Shown: positions 16,919-26,674, counted from the stretch's first letter. The stretch: 64,000 nucleotides of DNA from an uncultured Bacilli bacterium (GCA_934148015.1 CAKPCU010000001.1:1-64000), one strand, 5' to 3'. A program made the numbers and translations. The notes: generated by a model from the sequence alone, not told the origin.

Positions 16919-17386
16919 TTATGTTTTTAAACTTTTAACTAATTTTTTATTTCCTTGGTTTAAATTTAAATGTGCAATTAATTCTATTTCTTTATTGCTG
17001 AATCTCGTATCAAGTTGCGACTCATTTTCTATACAATACGATTCCATTTTTTTAGTAATAATTTCACTAAAATCAAGGTTTCTTAAATACTTAATCAAAT
17101 CTTTATTTTTATTAAATAAATTTCTTAGTGTCCAATTATAATCCTTCATAGTTGATATATTAGTATCTAATGTATAACCCTTCTTTAATTTAAAACCCCA
17201 GCTACTAGAATCCACATATTTATTAAATGTACTACTTAATTCTTTGTTTTCAAACTGAAACATATTTGTTTTTTGATTATCAATAGTTAATGCACCTAAT
17301 GTATAAGTATAAAGAATTGAATCAATCTTATCAAAACCAATTACAAATAGTGAACTAACTAATGCCTCTGTATTTATTATTTTCAT
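16919..17386 (-). CDS. hypothetical protein
   Basis: 155 residues, soluble, Lys/Asn/Leu-rich, not recognised. There is no signal peptide, membrane helix or catalytic motif. An AAAGGAGGT ribosome binding site 4 nt before the ATG argues that it is a real gene. It lies in a low-density region between tRNA-Thr and a pair of unknown genes, flanked by two similar 26-bp sequences (16387-16411 and 17528-17553), so it may be cargo of a small integrated element. Confidence 0.6.
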   Translation of the reverse strand: MKIINTEALVSSLFVIGFDKIDSILYTYTLGALTIDNQKTNMFQFENKELSSTFNKYVDSSSWGFKLKKGYTLDTNISTMKDYNWTLRNLFNKNKDLIKYLRNLDFSEIITKKMESYCIENESQLDTRFSNKEIELIAHLNLNQGNKKLVKSLKT

Positions 17387-17463
17387 GAGACCTCCTTTAC
17401 ATTTATTGTAACATTATTATTTATATTTTAATATATTTTTATAAAAAATGTATTATAATTTAA

Positions 17464-17577
17464 CTGGTTGGTGATTATTACTACCTAAAAATTTATACCT
17501 AGCGGTTGCTAGGCTTCCACCAAAAGGACACCATAATTGATACCAGACTCGAACCAAATTATATAGTTCGTTTTTTA
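17464..17577 (+). ncRNA. possible structured RNA with terminator
   Basis: An outer TTGGTG/CACCAA pairing encloses a perfect CCTAGC-GGTT-GCTAGG hairpin (about 17501-17516). About 30 nt later a terminator CGAAC/GTTCG plus six T (17550-17573) ends the unit. The segment from CACCA to ACTCGAAC resembles the trailer just after tRNA-Thr. It does not fold as a tRNA and I do not recognise a known family. Confidence 0.35.
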
Positions 17578-18106
17578 TGCCGTGAAACATAGCAAGCCTT
17601 TTTGTTAATTTAAAAATTAATTTTATTTATTTGTATCTATGCGAATTTTTACCAAATTTTATAGTGGAATAAGAAAATTCATATATTGATGAACACATTT
17701 GATTTATTATAGTGCAAAACGGAGTTGGAATAAATGACATAAATGTTCTAATAAAAATGCTATCATTTCATTAAATGTTGTTTTAAATAAAGAATATTCC
17801 AACCGTAAATATGCTATTTTAATATTTGTAAATGGTGTTAACATATAATCAACAATATGCCGTGTAGTGAATATCAAAAAATAGACATATTTGGTTTATA
17901 TATAAATGCACATATCAGAGCATTATGATAGTATTACATTTAATCTCAAGATATTTTTTATCTTTTCTTCCTTAAAGTTTTACTAATCTAATTTTATTTT
18001 GAAAATCAGCAATAATTTCAGATAACACTTCATTTTTTTAATTTTATACCTTTTATAAATTCGTTAAACATCACTAGTTCATTATATTTTTAATTTTCTA
18101 TTAGCA
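17578..18106. other. about 530 bp without a supported gene
   Basis: AT-rich sequence with frequent stops in all frames. The only structure noted is a distant 8-bp inverted repeat, GTTGGAAT (17724-17731) with ATTCCAAC (17796-17803). Nothing else is recognised. Confidence 0.5.
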
Positions 18107-18922
18107 TTAAAACAATACAATCAAAAATATTATGGTGATAACTATAGATATCGCAAATATAGTACCAATAATTGTTAATAGAAACTTAAATCTTTTCATA
18201 ATCTTCTTTTTTATTTCACTTACTTCTTCGTTTACCTTATTAAAATAATTAGCAGAATCAAAATTATTTTTTACCCAATTTGGGTCATAATATTTATTTA
18301 TCTTTGAGTAAGAAAAACTTTTGCTTATTCTTGCACCGTTGTTTTCCAAATAACTAGAATTATATTCGGTTCTATCTAAATATAAAGCTAGCATGGATAA
18401 AGCATCTTTTAAATAAGAATACTCATCTTTTAAATAGATTCTATACTCATCTTTTCCGTCTACTACAACATTTGGTTTTAATAATTCTCCTATTTGAGTA
18501 TCATCATTATATATGCATATGTGTCTAATATATCCATCTTCTACTGAATAGCATTTATAAATCATATCTTTATATTTAACTATAATACAACCATTCCAAA
18601 CTCCATTCATTTCAAAGAATATTGATATTTCATCATTATCATTTAAGTTTGTAAATTTTAGTTGATTAAACTTTTGTGATTTTGTTACCAAGTATTTTAG
18701 CGGAATTAGCTCTTCTAATTTATTATCAATATAGTTATAACTTGTTTTATATTTTAAATTATTATTTTCATCATATACCTTTATTTCTCTAAGCTTTTCT
18801 AAATCCAAACTTCCAAGTACATTAATAAAAGGAAGCTTCGATCTATATATCATTTTATTGTTATATGATATTTCAAATTCATTTTTTCTCTCTGATACGG
18901 TTTGTTTTATATCTATTATCAC
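18107..18922 (-). CDS. hypothetical tail-anchored membrane protein
   Basis: 271 residues from a GTG start at 18922 that follows AGGAGGAG by 4 nt; the longer reading frame upstream has no ribosome binding site. The first 200 residues are beta-rich and vaguely recall Tubby/LURP-like folds (repeated short strands, then LKDALSMLALYLDRTEY near the end), but I do not claim that family. One strongly hydrophobic C-terminal helix (about 247-271) would anchor it in the membrane with the domain in the cytosol. It is next to another unknown gene on the same strand. Confidence 0.6.
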   Translation of the reverse strand: MIIDIKQTVSERKNEFEISYNNKMIYRSKLPFINVLGSLDLEKLREIKVYDENNNLKYKTSYNYIDNKLEELIPLKYLVTKSQKFNQLKFTNLNDNDEISIFFEMNGVWNGCIIVKYKDMIYKCYSVEDGYIRHICIYNDDTQIGELLKPNVVVDGKDEYRIYLKDEYSYLKDALSMLALYLDRTEYNSSYLENNGARISKSFSYSKINKYYDPNWVKNNFDSANYFNKVNEEVSEIKKKIMKRFKFLLTIIGTIFAISIVITIIFLIVLF

Positions 18923-19003
18923 TTTACTCCTCCTATGATTTATTATAATTGTATCATTTTTATTTATCAAAGTCTTTATTTAATCATTTTTATTTACAAA
19001 AAA

Positions 19004-19030
19004 TAGAATTGATATTTAAACTCAATTCTA
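19004..19030 (-). terminator. Rho-independent terminator
   Basis: On the minus strand TAGAATTGA and TCAATTCTA form a perfect 9-bp stem followed by a T-rich run. It lies about 20 bp after the stop of the gene ending at 19051. Confidence 0.8.
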
Positions 19031-19050
19031 TATTACCATTTATTAACACT

Positions 19051-19914
19051 TTAAAGTTTATTATTTTTTATTTTTGAATTACATTTATCCTTAAAGTCAT
19101 CTACATATCTATTAAATGAATTTTTAGAATAATCTACATTCATAATCTTATCTATTTCATGTGTAGTTAAATTTATCTTAAATTTATCATTAAATTCACT
19201 TATAAATTTTTTAGCTCTCTCATAACCAATTTCTGGAGTAGTGTTTTTTGAATACAACATCTCTAATGAAGCAAGTTCTAATAGTTTTTTTCTTAAAGTT
19301 CCATCACAATCATAATTATATATACATTTTTTTAGTTCATCAAACTCTAATCTTTTACTATAATTACTTTTTAATACATCATATAATTGCTTTAAGCTAA
19401 CACTATTATTGTTAATTATTTTGACAAGATCATTAGTATGTTCTATAAAACCTGTAATACTATTTGCATGAATCAAGAAATTATTACTAACTCCTTCTTT
19501 GTTACGCTTATTTATCTGTAAATATATAATAGGTTCATAACCAATTTTAACGCCATTATTATCATATACGTTTTTAAGTGCACTACCTTTTCCTCTATAA
19601 TAACATTTAAGTACATCAGCTTCATTTTTCTTTAATCTATACATAAGCTGCTCTATGCTCATATATTTATCAAGTGGTTTTATTCTGTATCCATCATAAC
19701 CACGTTCATAGCACATAATTTGTGCATCAGGGTACTTTATTTCATACCATTTTACAATATTATCTATAAGGCTTTGATAATCATCTAAGCTAGCAAAAGA
19801 TGTGTAACCATGAAGTACAATATCATAGATGTACGATATAAAATCTTTATTATTTTTTATAATATATTTTTTCGTATCTTCCTTATAAAATCTTTTAGTA
19901 TCATTAATGTTCAC
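19051..19914 (-). CDS. hypothetical cytosolic protein
   Basis: 287 residues, no recognised domain, no membrane segment. It contains charged helical stretches and an IMCYERGYDGYRIKPLDKYMSIEQL patch repeated in no neighbour. A GGAGG-like ribosome binding site (AGGAGGATATTTGTG) precedes the ATG. It is followed by a terminator and then by the tail-anchored unknown gene. The context gives no functional clue. Confidence 0.6.
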   Translation of the reverse strand: MNINDTKRFYKEDTKKYIIKNNKDFISYIYDIVLHGYTSFASLDDYQSLIDNIVKWYEIKYPDAQIMCYERGYDGYRIKPLDKYMSIEQLMYRLKKNEADVLKCYYRGKGSALKNVYDNNGVKIGYEPIIYLQINKRNKEGVSNNFLIHANSITGFIEHTNDLVKIINNNSVSLKQLYDVLKSNYSKRLEFDELKKCIYNYDCDGTLRKKLLELASLEMLYSKNTTPEIGYERAKKFISEFNDKFKINLTTHEIDKIMNVDYSKNSFNRYVDDFKDKCNSKIKNNKL

Positions 19915-20032
19915 AAATATCCTCCTTATACTAAACTGTTCATCTTAAATCTATGTACAAATTAAAAATAATATTACTAATTTATTTAATATTTATTTAT
20001 TAACGTGGTATTATATAATTAGGAGGAATTTT

Positions 20033-21406
20033 ATGGAAAGTATATTAAATAAAAAAACATGTGGTTGGATTAATTTAAATGATGAAGAAAAAGATAAAAT
20101 ATTTAATTTTTCTAATGGATATATAGACTTTTTAAATGAATGTAAAACTGAAAGAGAGACATCAAAATATATTGTGGAAAAACTAAAGTCTAATGGTTTT
20201 ATTGATATAAAAAACGTTAGAAAACTAAGTGCTGGAGATAAAGTATATATGCTTAATAGAGATAAAAGTGTATATGCTGCTGTTATTGGTACAGAAAAGT
20301 TAGAAAATGGATTTAACCTAGTTGGTTCTCATATAGATTCACCAAGACTAGACTTAAAACCTAACCCTCTTTATGAGGATGCAAAGCTTGCTCTTTTTAA
20401 AACGCATTATTATGGTGGAATTAAAAAGTATCAATGGACAACCATTCCATTATCGCTTAAAGGCGTAGTAGTTAAGCCAAATGGCGAAAAAATAGAAATA
20501 AATATAGGAGAAAAAGATGATGATCCTGTGTTTACAATAACTGATATTTTACCTCATCTAGCGGAAGAACAATATGAAAATAAAATTGGAAAGGCTATTA
20601 AGGGTGAAGATTTAAACATATTAGTTGGTAGTATTCCATCAAATAATGATTCCGTTAAAGAAAACATTATGAAAATAATAAACGAAAAATACAAAATAAA
20701 TGAAATTGATTTTTATAGTTCAGAACTTGAAGCCGTACCTAGCTTTAAAGCAAGACACCTAGGCTTTGATAAATCTATGGTTGCAGCGTATGGTCAAGAT
20801 GACAGAGTTTGCTCCTATACTAACCTTTTAGCATTAGTTAATGCTAGGGCAGGAAATAAAACTTTTGTTTCAATATTTGCAGATAAAGAAGAAATAGGTA
20901 GTGTTGGAAACACCGGGATGTGTTCACAGATGTTTGATTTATTTGTAAACGAATTATTAAATAAAAAAGAGGAAAATAATCCTGGTGCAATAAACAAAAC
21001 ATACTGTAATTCTATGATGCTTTCAGCAGATGTAGGTGCAGGAGTTGACCCTAACTTCCAAAGTGCATCTGAAAAAAACAATGCATCTTATATTGGATAT
21101 GGAGTTGAATTTAACAAATATACAGGTTCTCGTGGTAAATCAGGAGCTTCTGATGCTAATGCAGAATTTGTTGCAAAAGTAAGAGGAATATTTGAAGAAA
21201 ATAACATTAAATATCAGGTATCTGAATTAGGAAGAGTTGACCTTGGTGGTGGTGGCACAATAGCATACATTTTAGCTGATAAAGGAATGGATGTTATTGA
21301 CTGTGGTGTACCAATAATTTCAATGCACTCTCCATACGAAGTTGCAAGTAAATTTGATATATATGAGGCTTACTTAGGATATAAAGCTTTCTTTGAAAAA
21401 AACTAA
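20033..21406 (+). CDS. M18 family aminopeptidase (aminopeptidase I)
   Basis: 457 residues. The M18 zinc-site motifs are present in order: GSHIDSPRLD (His and Asp ligands), GQDDRVCSY, DKEEIGSVG (catalytic Glu), LSADVGAG and SMHSPYEVAS near the C-terminus (His ligand). It removes N-terminal acidic or neutral residues from peptides in the cytosol. AGGAGG precedes the ATG and a bidirectional terminator follows, so it is monocistronic and one of few plus-strand genes. Confidence 0.95.
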   Translation: MESILNKKTCGWINLNDEEKDKIFNFSNGYIDFLNECKTERETSKYIVEKLKSNGFIDIKNVRKLSAGDKVYMLNRDKSVYAAVIGTEKLENGFNLVGSHIDSPRLDLKPNPLYEDAKLALFKTHYYGGIKKYQWTTIPLSLKGVVVKPNGEKIEINIGEKDDDPVFTITDILPHLAEEQYENKIGKAIKGEDLNILVGSIPSNNDSVKENIMKIINEKYKINEIDFYSSELEAVPSFKARHLGFDKSMVAAYGQDDRVCSYTNLLALVNARAGNKTFVSIFADKEEIGSVGNTGMCSQMFDLFVNELLNKKEENNPGAINKTYCNSMMLSADVGAGVDPNFQSASEKNNASYIGYGVEFNKYTGSRGKSGASDANAEFVAKVRGIFEENNIKYQVSELGRVDLGGGGTIAYILADKGMDVIDCGVPIISMHSPYEVASKFDIYEAYLGYKAFFEKN

Positions 21407-21420
21407 TATAATTAACAAGC

Positions 21421-21448
21421 AAAAAAAACATCGTTATTGATGTTTTTT
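21421..21448. terminator. bidirectional terminator between pepM18 and abgT
   Basis: AAAAAAACATC and GATGTTTTTTT form a perfect stem with a 6-nt loop, with T-runs usable in both directions between two convergent genes. Confidence 0.93.
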
Positions 21449-21455
21449 TGTTTAT

Positions 21456-22994
21456 TTAAAACGTTGGATATATATTTGGTCCTATAGGTATACCTATTAT
21501 AAACCAACAAATTATTAGAACTATCCACGTTAACGCAATTGCAAGAAAATATGGAAAAATCAATTTATAACATGATTTTATACTAAAATCATTCTTGTTT
21601 TTAGTGTATATTTCTATAAAACCAATAAAGATTACGAAATAAGAAAATATTGGCGTTATTGGATTAGCAAGTGAATCACCTGCTCTAAATATAAGTTGAG
21701 AAAACTCTGGTGTTATATTAGCTTTCATTACAACATTCATAATATTAGGTGCTAATATTGACCATTTTGATATTGAAGCAGGTGTTAAAATATTTGCTAC
21801 AATTGTTATGATTAAAATTAATAATACTAAAGGTACAAATGAAAAGTTTGACATTCCTATTAAGTTTGCTAAAAATGCTGTCAAAACCAAGCCTAAATTT
21901 GATTCCTTTAATACTGATATTAAAAATGATGCAAAGAATATTAATATAAATATACTACCTATACTTTTTAGATAATCTGCAGAAAAACTAATCATATCTC
22001 TTATTTTCTTTATAGTTCCAGATATAACTCCAAAAACAAAACCTTGAATAGCAAATAATAGTGATACTATACCAACTAAATTTGTCATCAATAATGCATC
22101 AGATGAAAATAACATTTTAGAATATTCTGTTTGTGATTTATCTAATAATATACCAACAAAACTTTCTTTTTCATATGGGATAAGCATTATAATTATTGGA
22201 ATTAAGTATATTATTGTTGCAATTAAAGATGCAGATAATCCTTTCTTTTCCTTACTTTCATCTATTATTACTTCCTCTTCTTCTTCGATTGTATTTCTAC
22301 CTAATCTTCTAACAACTATTTTTTCAGTTATGAAAGTACTAACCCCAGCAATTAATAAAGTTGCTACTATTATAAAAAATAGGTTACTACTTTGTGATAC
22401 CACATATTCTTCATTCAATAGTTTTGCACTAGCTTCAGTATAACTAGATAAATTATAATCTAACATGGTTACAAAAAGTCCAGCTCCATGTCCTGATGCA
22501 ATTGATGCAAAACCCAAAGCTAATCCACCAAGTGGATTTCTATTCATACTCATAAATAGTACTGCACCTAATGGTAACAATAATACATAGCCTAAATTAC
22601 CATCAAGACTAGATATAATGCATAGTAATGAGTATATAAATACTATCAAAAACTTTGGAATTTTCTTTGTTACTTTATTACACAAAGTTTTTAAAAAACC
22701 TGATTTTAGTGCTATTGCAAATCCTATTGATGCAATAAGTAAATTACCAAATGGTTCAAAGTTTATTAAATTATTATATGCCGAAGATATAATAAACTTG
22801 AGTCCATCTAAACTTAATAAAGAATTAACAGCTATTGTTGTTGATTCAACTTCTCCTGCTATTGTAGTTAACTTATCATAAGTAACCTGAAAATTAAGAA
22901 GTGATGCTATACCACTTGCTATAATTACAAATAATGACAAGTATATAAAGAACATAACAGGATGTGATGATCTTTTTATTTTTTTATCAATCAT
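21456..22994 (-). CDS. abgT: AbgT-family transporter
   Basis: 512 residues with about 11-13 membrane helices. It matches the AbgT (p-aminobenzoyl-glutamate) family: FEPFGNLLIASIGFAIALKSGF, ISSLDGNLGYVLLLPLGA, an ASGHGAGLFVTMLD hairpin region and the late FRAGDSLANPITP motif. Members import p-aminobenzoyl-glutamate or export sulfonamide-like compounds, and substrate direction cannot be told from sequence. The ATG overlaps the DUF951 stop by 4 bp, so it is coupled to that gene in the parAB-mscS operon. Confidence 0.9.
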   Translation of the reverse strand: MIDKKIKRSSHPVMFFIYLSLFVIIASGIASLLNFQVTYDKLTTIAGEVESTTIAVNSLLSLDGLKFIISSAYNNLINFEPFGNLLIASIGFAIALKSGFLKTLCNKVTKKIPKFLIVFIYSLLCIISSLDGNLGYVLLLPLGAVLFMSMNRNPLGGLALGFASIASGHGAGLFVTMLDYNLSSYTEASAKLLNEEYVVSQSSNLFFIIVATLLIAGVSTFITEKIVVRRLGRNTIEEEEEVIIDESKEKKGLSASLIATIIYLIPIIIMLIPYEKESFVGILLDKSQTEYSKMLFSSDALLMTNLVGIVSLLFAIQGFVFGVISGTIKKIRDMISFSADYLKSIGSIFILIFFASFLISVLKESNLGLVLTAFLANLIGMSNFSFVPLVLLILIITIVANILTPASISKWSILAPNIMNVVMKANITPEFSQLIFRAGDSLANPITPIFSYFVIFIGFIEIYTKNKNDFSIKSCYKLIFPYFLAIALTWIVLIICWFIIGIPIGPNIYPTF

Positions 22995-23182
22995 TTTTTC
23001 TCCTCCAACACCTTTTTTATTTTTTTATTAAAATCTACTCTCGATAACATTATGGTTCTACCACATTTAATACATTTAATTTTTATATCAACACCTGTTC
23101 TAATAATTTCAAATAAATTATTTCCACAAGGATGAGTTTTTTTCATCATAACAATTGAATTTAATTCATAATTATTTTTCAT
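22991..23182 (-). CDS. DUF951 family small protein
   Basis: 63 residues with the DUF951 pattern: MKKTHPCGNNLFEIIRTGVDIKIKC, then IKCGRTIMLSR and FNKKIKKVL. A Cys at HPCG and a CIKC pair could bind zinc. DUF951 genes commonly sit beside parB/mscS near the origin, as here. Both ends overlap neighbours (11 bp with mscS, 4 bp with abgT), so it is translationally coupled. Function unknown. Confidence 0.9.
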   Translation of the reverse strand: MKNNYELNSIVMMKKTHPCGNNLFEIIRTGVDIKIKCIKCGRTIMLSRVDFNKKIKKVLEEKK

Positions 23183-23978
23183 TATGCACCACTATCTGAT
23201 TATATGGAATTGATATACCATTTCTATCTAAAGCATTTTTAAATTCTTTTTTAAGTATTCTCTTAACCTCATAATGTTTACCTGGCTTACATGTTGCAAC
23301 AACCCTTATCACAACGGATGAATCAGCTAATTCCTGAACTCCTAAAACATTTATATCTCCAGATAACTCTTTTATATCTTCTTTTATATTTTCTATTGTA
23401 ATAGAAAGCACACTTACTACTTCATCTATATTACACTCATAACTAACTGGTACATCTACTATAGCAACTGTTTTATCCATACTATAATTAATTACTTCAG
23501 ATATATTTCTGTTAGCAATTATCTTAATTTCACCTGTAGTATTTGACTTGATTCTAGTTGTTTTAAGTGTTAAATGAGTTACAGTACCCTCAAAATCTCC
23601 TATTTTAACTAAATCTCCTACAACAAACTGATTTTCAAGCATTATAGATATACCAACTAATACATCTTTTAGTACATCTTGAAAAGCAAGACCTACAACT
23701 AATGATGCTACTCCAAGACCAGTTAATATTGCATTTGTATTTATTCCAAATACATCAAGTATCATTAAAATAGCTAAAATTCTTAAAATATATTTAACTA
23801 TATTAAATATTAAACTACTCATTGTCTTAGACTTTCTAGCATCTAATCTTTTGTGTTTTTTAGGATTAAAAGTCTTTTTTAAAGTAAATTTAAGAAGTTT
23901 TTCTAATATTACTTCTATAATTATTATTAATATAGGAAGATATATTTCCTTAACAATAGTTAAGCCTAATATTTTCAT
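23172..23978 (-). CDS. mscS: MscS-family small-conductance mechanosensitive channel
   Basis: 268 residues. Two to three N-terminal helices lead to the pore helix TNAILTGLGVASLVVGLAFQ and the beta domain signature DVLKDVLVGISIMLENQFVVGD, followed by a mixed alpha/beta cytosolic C-terminus. It should open under membrane tension to release solutes on osmotic downshift. It sits 10 bp after parB, a common Bacillota arrangement (parA-parB-mscS-DUF951). Confidence 0.93.
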   Translation of the reverse strand: MKILGLTIVKEIYLPILIIIIEVILEKLLKFTLKKTFNPKKHKRLDARKSKTMSSLIFNIVKYILRILAILMILDVFGINTNAILTGLGVASLVVGLAFQDVLKDVLVGISIMLENQFVVGDLVKIGDFEGTVTHLTLKTTRIKSNTTGEIKIIANRNISEVINYSMDKTVAIVDVPVSYECNIDEVVSVLSITIENIKEDIKELSGDINVLGVQELADSSVVIRVVATCKPGKHYEVKRILKKEFKNALDRNGISIPYNQIVVHNEK

Positions 23979-23988
23979 ATTTTAACCT

Positions 23989-24873
23989 CTATTCTACTTC
24001 TATATTTAATATTTCAAGTATTCTATTTAAATCTTCTTTTGTAGCAAAAGATATTTTTATTTTGTTGCCAGAAATAGATACTTTAGTATCTAACTTTTCT
24101 TTCATTGCATCTTCTACGTATTTATATTCTTTTACTGCTTTCTTCTTAACTGGTAAAGCCTTTTCAAATTTTTCACCACTTGATAATTCTTCTAACTCTC
24201 TTACGCTTAAGTTATCATTTACTACTTTATTAGCAAGTTCTTCTATTTGGTCATGACTTTCTAATTTACTAAGTACCCTAGCATGTCCCATTGATATTTT
24301 TCCATATAAAACCATATCTTGAACACTTAAAGGAAGTCTTAAAAGACCAAGCATATTAGTTATATGACTTCTTGATTTACCTAGTTTTTTAGCTAACTCA
24401 TCTTGAGTTAGTCTAAGTGATTCTATTATTGATTTATAAGCTTTAGCTTCTTCTATAGAAGTTAAGTTTTCTCTTTGTAAGTTTTCTAAAAGTGCTATTT
24501 GCATCATTTCATCATCAGTAAAATCTCTAATAATAGCTGGAATAGTAGTTAATCCAGCAAGTCCTGATGCTCTAACTCTTCTTTCCCCTGCTATTATATT
24601 GTATCCTTTAACACTTTTTCTAACTATAATTGGTTGAAATACACCATGTTCTTTTATTGATTCAGATAATTCTTTTAATGCATCATCATCAAATACCTTC
24701 CTAGGTTGGTATGGATTACTCATTAAATCCTTTATTTCAAGCATTACAACTTCATCTTTTGGTGTTTCATTAACAATTGTTTTTTCAACTTGATCAAAGT
24801 CAAGTACCTCAGTACTAAATAATTGTTCAAGTCCCATTCCAAGTGCTCTTCTTTTATTAGTCTCGTCTTTCAT
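23989..24873 (-). CDS. parB: chromosome-partitioning protein ParB
   Basis: 294 residues. The N-terminal CTPase/partition motifs are NPYQPRKVF and GERRVRASGLAG, followed by the ENLQRENLT box. An HTH (LTQDELAKKLGKSRSHITN, about 140-165) follows, with a C-terminal dimer domain. The LEQLFS near the N-terminus matches the ParA-interacting segment. It binds parS and loads SMC. It overlaps parA by 17 bp. I did not find a convincing full parS site in the window. Confidence 0.96.
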   Translation of the reverse strand: MKDETNKRRALGMGLEQLFSTEVLDFDQVEKTIVNETPKDEVVMLEIKDLMSNPYQPRKVFDDDALKELSESIKEHGVFQPIIVRKSVKGYNIIAGERRVRASGLAGLTTIPAIIRDFTDDEMMQIALLENLQRENLTSIEEAKAYKSIIESLRLTQDELAKKLGKSRSHITNMLGLLRLPLSVQDMVLYGKISMGHARVLSKLESHDQIEELANKVVNDNLSVRELEELSSGEKFEKALPVKKKAVKEYKYVEDAMKEKLDTKVSISGNKIKISFATKEDLNRILEILNIEVE

Positions 24874-25648
24874 TATGTTCTATGACCTCCTTTGCTAAAT
24901 TAAGATAAGCTTCTGTTCCACGACTCATTGGATCATATGCAACTATTGGTTTACCATGACTTGGTGCCTCTGTTAATCTAATAAGTCTTGGTATTAAAGT
25001 ATTATATACTCTCTCTTTAAAAAATCCTCTTATTTCTTCTACTACTTCTAATCCTAAATTAGTTCTAGAATCAAGCATAGTTAAAAGAACACCTTCTATT
25101 TCTAGTTTTGGATTAAGTTTTTTTTGTGCAAGCATAATTGAATTTAATAATTGCATTATTCCCTCTAACGCAAAAAATTCACACTGTACTGGTATCAATA
25201 CAGAATTTGCTGCAGTTAACGCATTAGTTGTTAAAAGTCCAAGTGATGGTGGACAATCTATTATAATATAATCATATTTATCAATAATTGGTAATAAAGC
25301 TATTTTAAGTTGTAAACTCTTTTGAAAATTTACATCTAATTTAGACTTTTCTATTAATTCTATATCAGCACCTGCCAAATTAATTGTAGCTGGTATTATA
25401 TTTAAATTTTTAAAATTTGTTCTTGTAATAGCATCTTGTGCACTACACCTTCCAAGAAGTAAGTCATATATACTTTTATCTATATCACCTTTATTTATTC
25501 CAACACCTGTAGAACAATTTCCTTGAGGATCTAAGTCTATAAGAAGTACTTTTTTGCCTAATACACCTAGTGATGCCGCTAAGTTTATACTAGTAGTTGT
25601 TTTACCTACACCACCTTTTTGATTTACTAATGCAATTGTTTTGCCCAT
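24857..25648 (-). CDS. parA: chromosome-partitioning ATPase ParA
   Basis: 263 residues. It shows the deviant Walker A NQKGGVGKTTT at the N-terminus, DLDPQGN (Walker A-prime), and IIIDCPPSLG (Walker B). The start is the ATG at 25648 (MGKTIALVNQ) after GGGGAAG; a GTG six codons upstream lacks a ribosome binding site. It works with ParB on origin segregation. Gene order parA-parB-mscS-DUF951 is on the minus strand. Confidence 0.96.
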   Translation of the reverse strand: MGKTIALVNQKGGVGKTTTSINLAASLGVLGKKVLLIDLDPQGNCSTGVGINKGDIDKSIYDLLLGRCSAQDAITRTNFKNLNIIPATINLAGADIELIEKSKLDVNFQKSLQLKIALLPIIDKYDYIIIDCPPSLGLLTTNALTAANSVLIPVQCEFFALEGIMQLLNSIMLAQKKLNPKLEIEGVLLTMLDSRTNLGLEVVEEIRGFFKERVYNTLIPRLIRLTEAPSHGKPIVAYDPMSRGTEAYLNLAKEVIEHNERRD

Positions 25649-25741
25649 GACAACACTTCCCCTCACTACTTCTATTTTTATTTTTAATGTTCTATTCTAT
25701 ATTCTATCAAAAAATTATAATTTTTGAAAGACTTTATTAGA

Positions 25742-26674
25742 TTAATTTTGACTCTTTAATTTATTTGCAAACTCTTTTATTTTTCTAAATCTATGATTTA
25801 AGCAAGATTTACTAACATTACTACCAGTTTCTAAACTAATTATTTTACTTAATTCAAGTAGTGATGATTCAGGATATTTTATTCTATATTCACAGCTTAC
25901 TTTAAGCTTATCATCTAATAAATCAAACGCTTCATTTTCTCTTATATAATTAATATCATTAATCAACATATTAGAAGTAGCTACCGTTTTTTCAACATTA
26001 GCTTGTTCACAATTATTAAGTCTATTAGTCATATTTATTTTTTCTCTATAAACTCTTATTTCTTCATAATACATAACACCATTATATGCCCTAATAAGTC
26101 TTAAAAAATCACTTATTTTTTCAGCTTCCTTAATGTATACCATGTATCCTTTTCTTCTATGTAGTATTTTACTATTTAAACCACATTCATTTAAAGTATC
26201 ATTTAAAAAATTAGCATAACTTGTATCATTTATTAAAAACTCTAAGTGATATCTAGAAGTCTTAGGATCATTTAAACTTCCACTAACTAAAAACACACCT
26301 CTTAAATATGCTCTTTTAAGTTCTTCATCAGATAATAGAGACTCGCTAGGTACTTTAAGTAATTCATTTTTATCATTTACTATACCTAAATCTCTAAGTA
26401 CTTTAAGGGTATCTTTTTTAAGCTCTAAAACATATATTTCATTTTTCTTAAAATTATAATTCTTTCTAAGTGAAATATTTAAGTTTATATCAAATAAAAT
26501 TTTAAATAAACCAAATATTCTATTTGCAACAAATTTATTTTCTGTTTGTATTTTAATATTATATATCTTAATTTGTGCACTAGTTCTTATAACTCCAGAT
26601 AATTCTGATAGATACTCTGCTCTTGTACACTCTACTGAACTAATCTCTTTTTTTATTTTACTAGAAAATGTCAT
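25742..26674 (-). CDS. whiA: WhiA-type DNA-binding protein
   Basis: 310 residues. The N-terminal LAGLIDADG-like fold has MTFSSKIKKEISSV, AYLRGVFLVSGSLNDPKTSRYHLEF and a KGYMVYIKEAEKISDFL segment. The C-terminal HTH has MTNRLNNCEQANVEKTV and NVSKSCLNHRFRKI. This is the complete WhiA pattern. In Bacillota WhiA influences division and chromosome segregation. Here it lies alone between trxB and parA rather than in the usual rapZ-yvcK-whiA cluster, and no rapZ or yvcK is present. Confidence 0.95.
   Translation of the reverse strand: MTFSSKIKKEISSVECTRAEYLSELSGVIRTSAQIKIYNIKIQTENKFVANRIFGLFKILFDINLNISLRKNYNFKKNEIYVLELKKDTLKVLRDLGIVNDKNELLKVPSESLLSDEELKRAYLRGVFLVSGSLNDPKTSRYHLEFLINDTSYANFLNDTLNECGLNSKILHRRKGYMVYIKEAEKISDFLRLIRAYNGVMYYEEIRVYREKINMTNRLNNCEQANVEKTVATSNMLINDINYIRENEAFDLLDDKLKVSCEYRIKYPESSLLELSKIISLETGSNVSKSCLNHRFRKIKEFANKLKSQN

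Noticed and set aside
17464..17545. Possible second tRNA ending in CACCA
   Set aside because: No matching 5' acceptor, D-arm or TTC-type T-loop can be drawn.
17575..17610. CATAGCAAG-like string resembling a tracrRNA anti-repeat, and a half-match (GTGAAACA) to parS
   Set aside because: No CRISPR array or cas gene is present and only one half of the parS consensus fits. Both are short enough to occur by chance.
17724..17803. 8-bp inverted repeat GTTGGAAT/ATTCCAAC 64 bp apart
   Set aside because: Too distant and short in AT-rich DNA; no terminator or conserved feature nearby.
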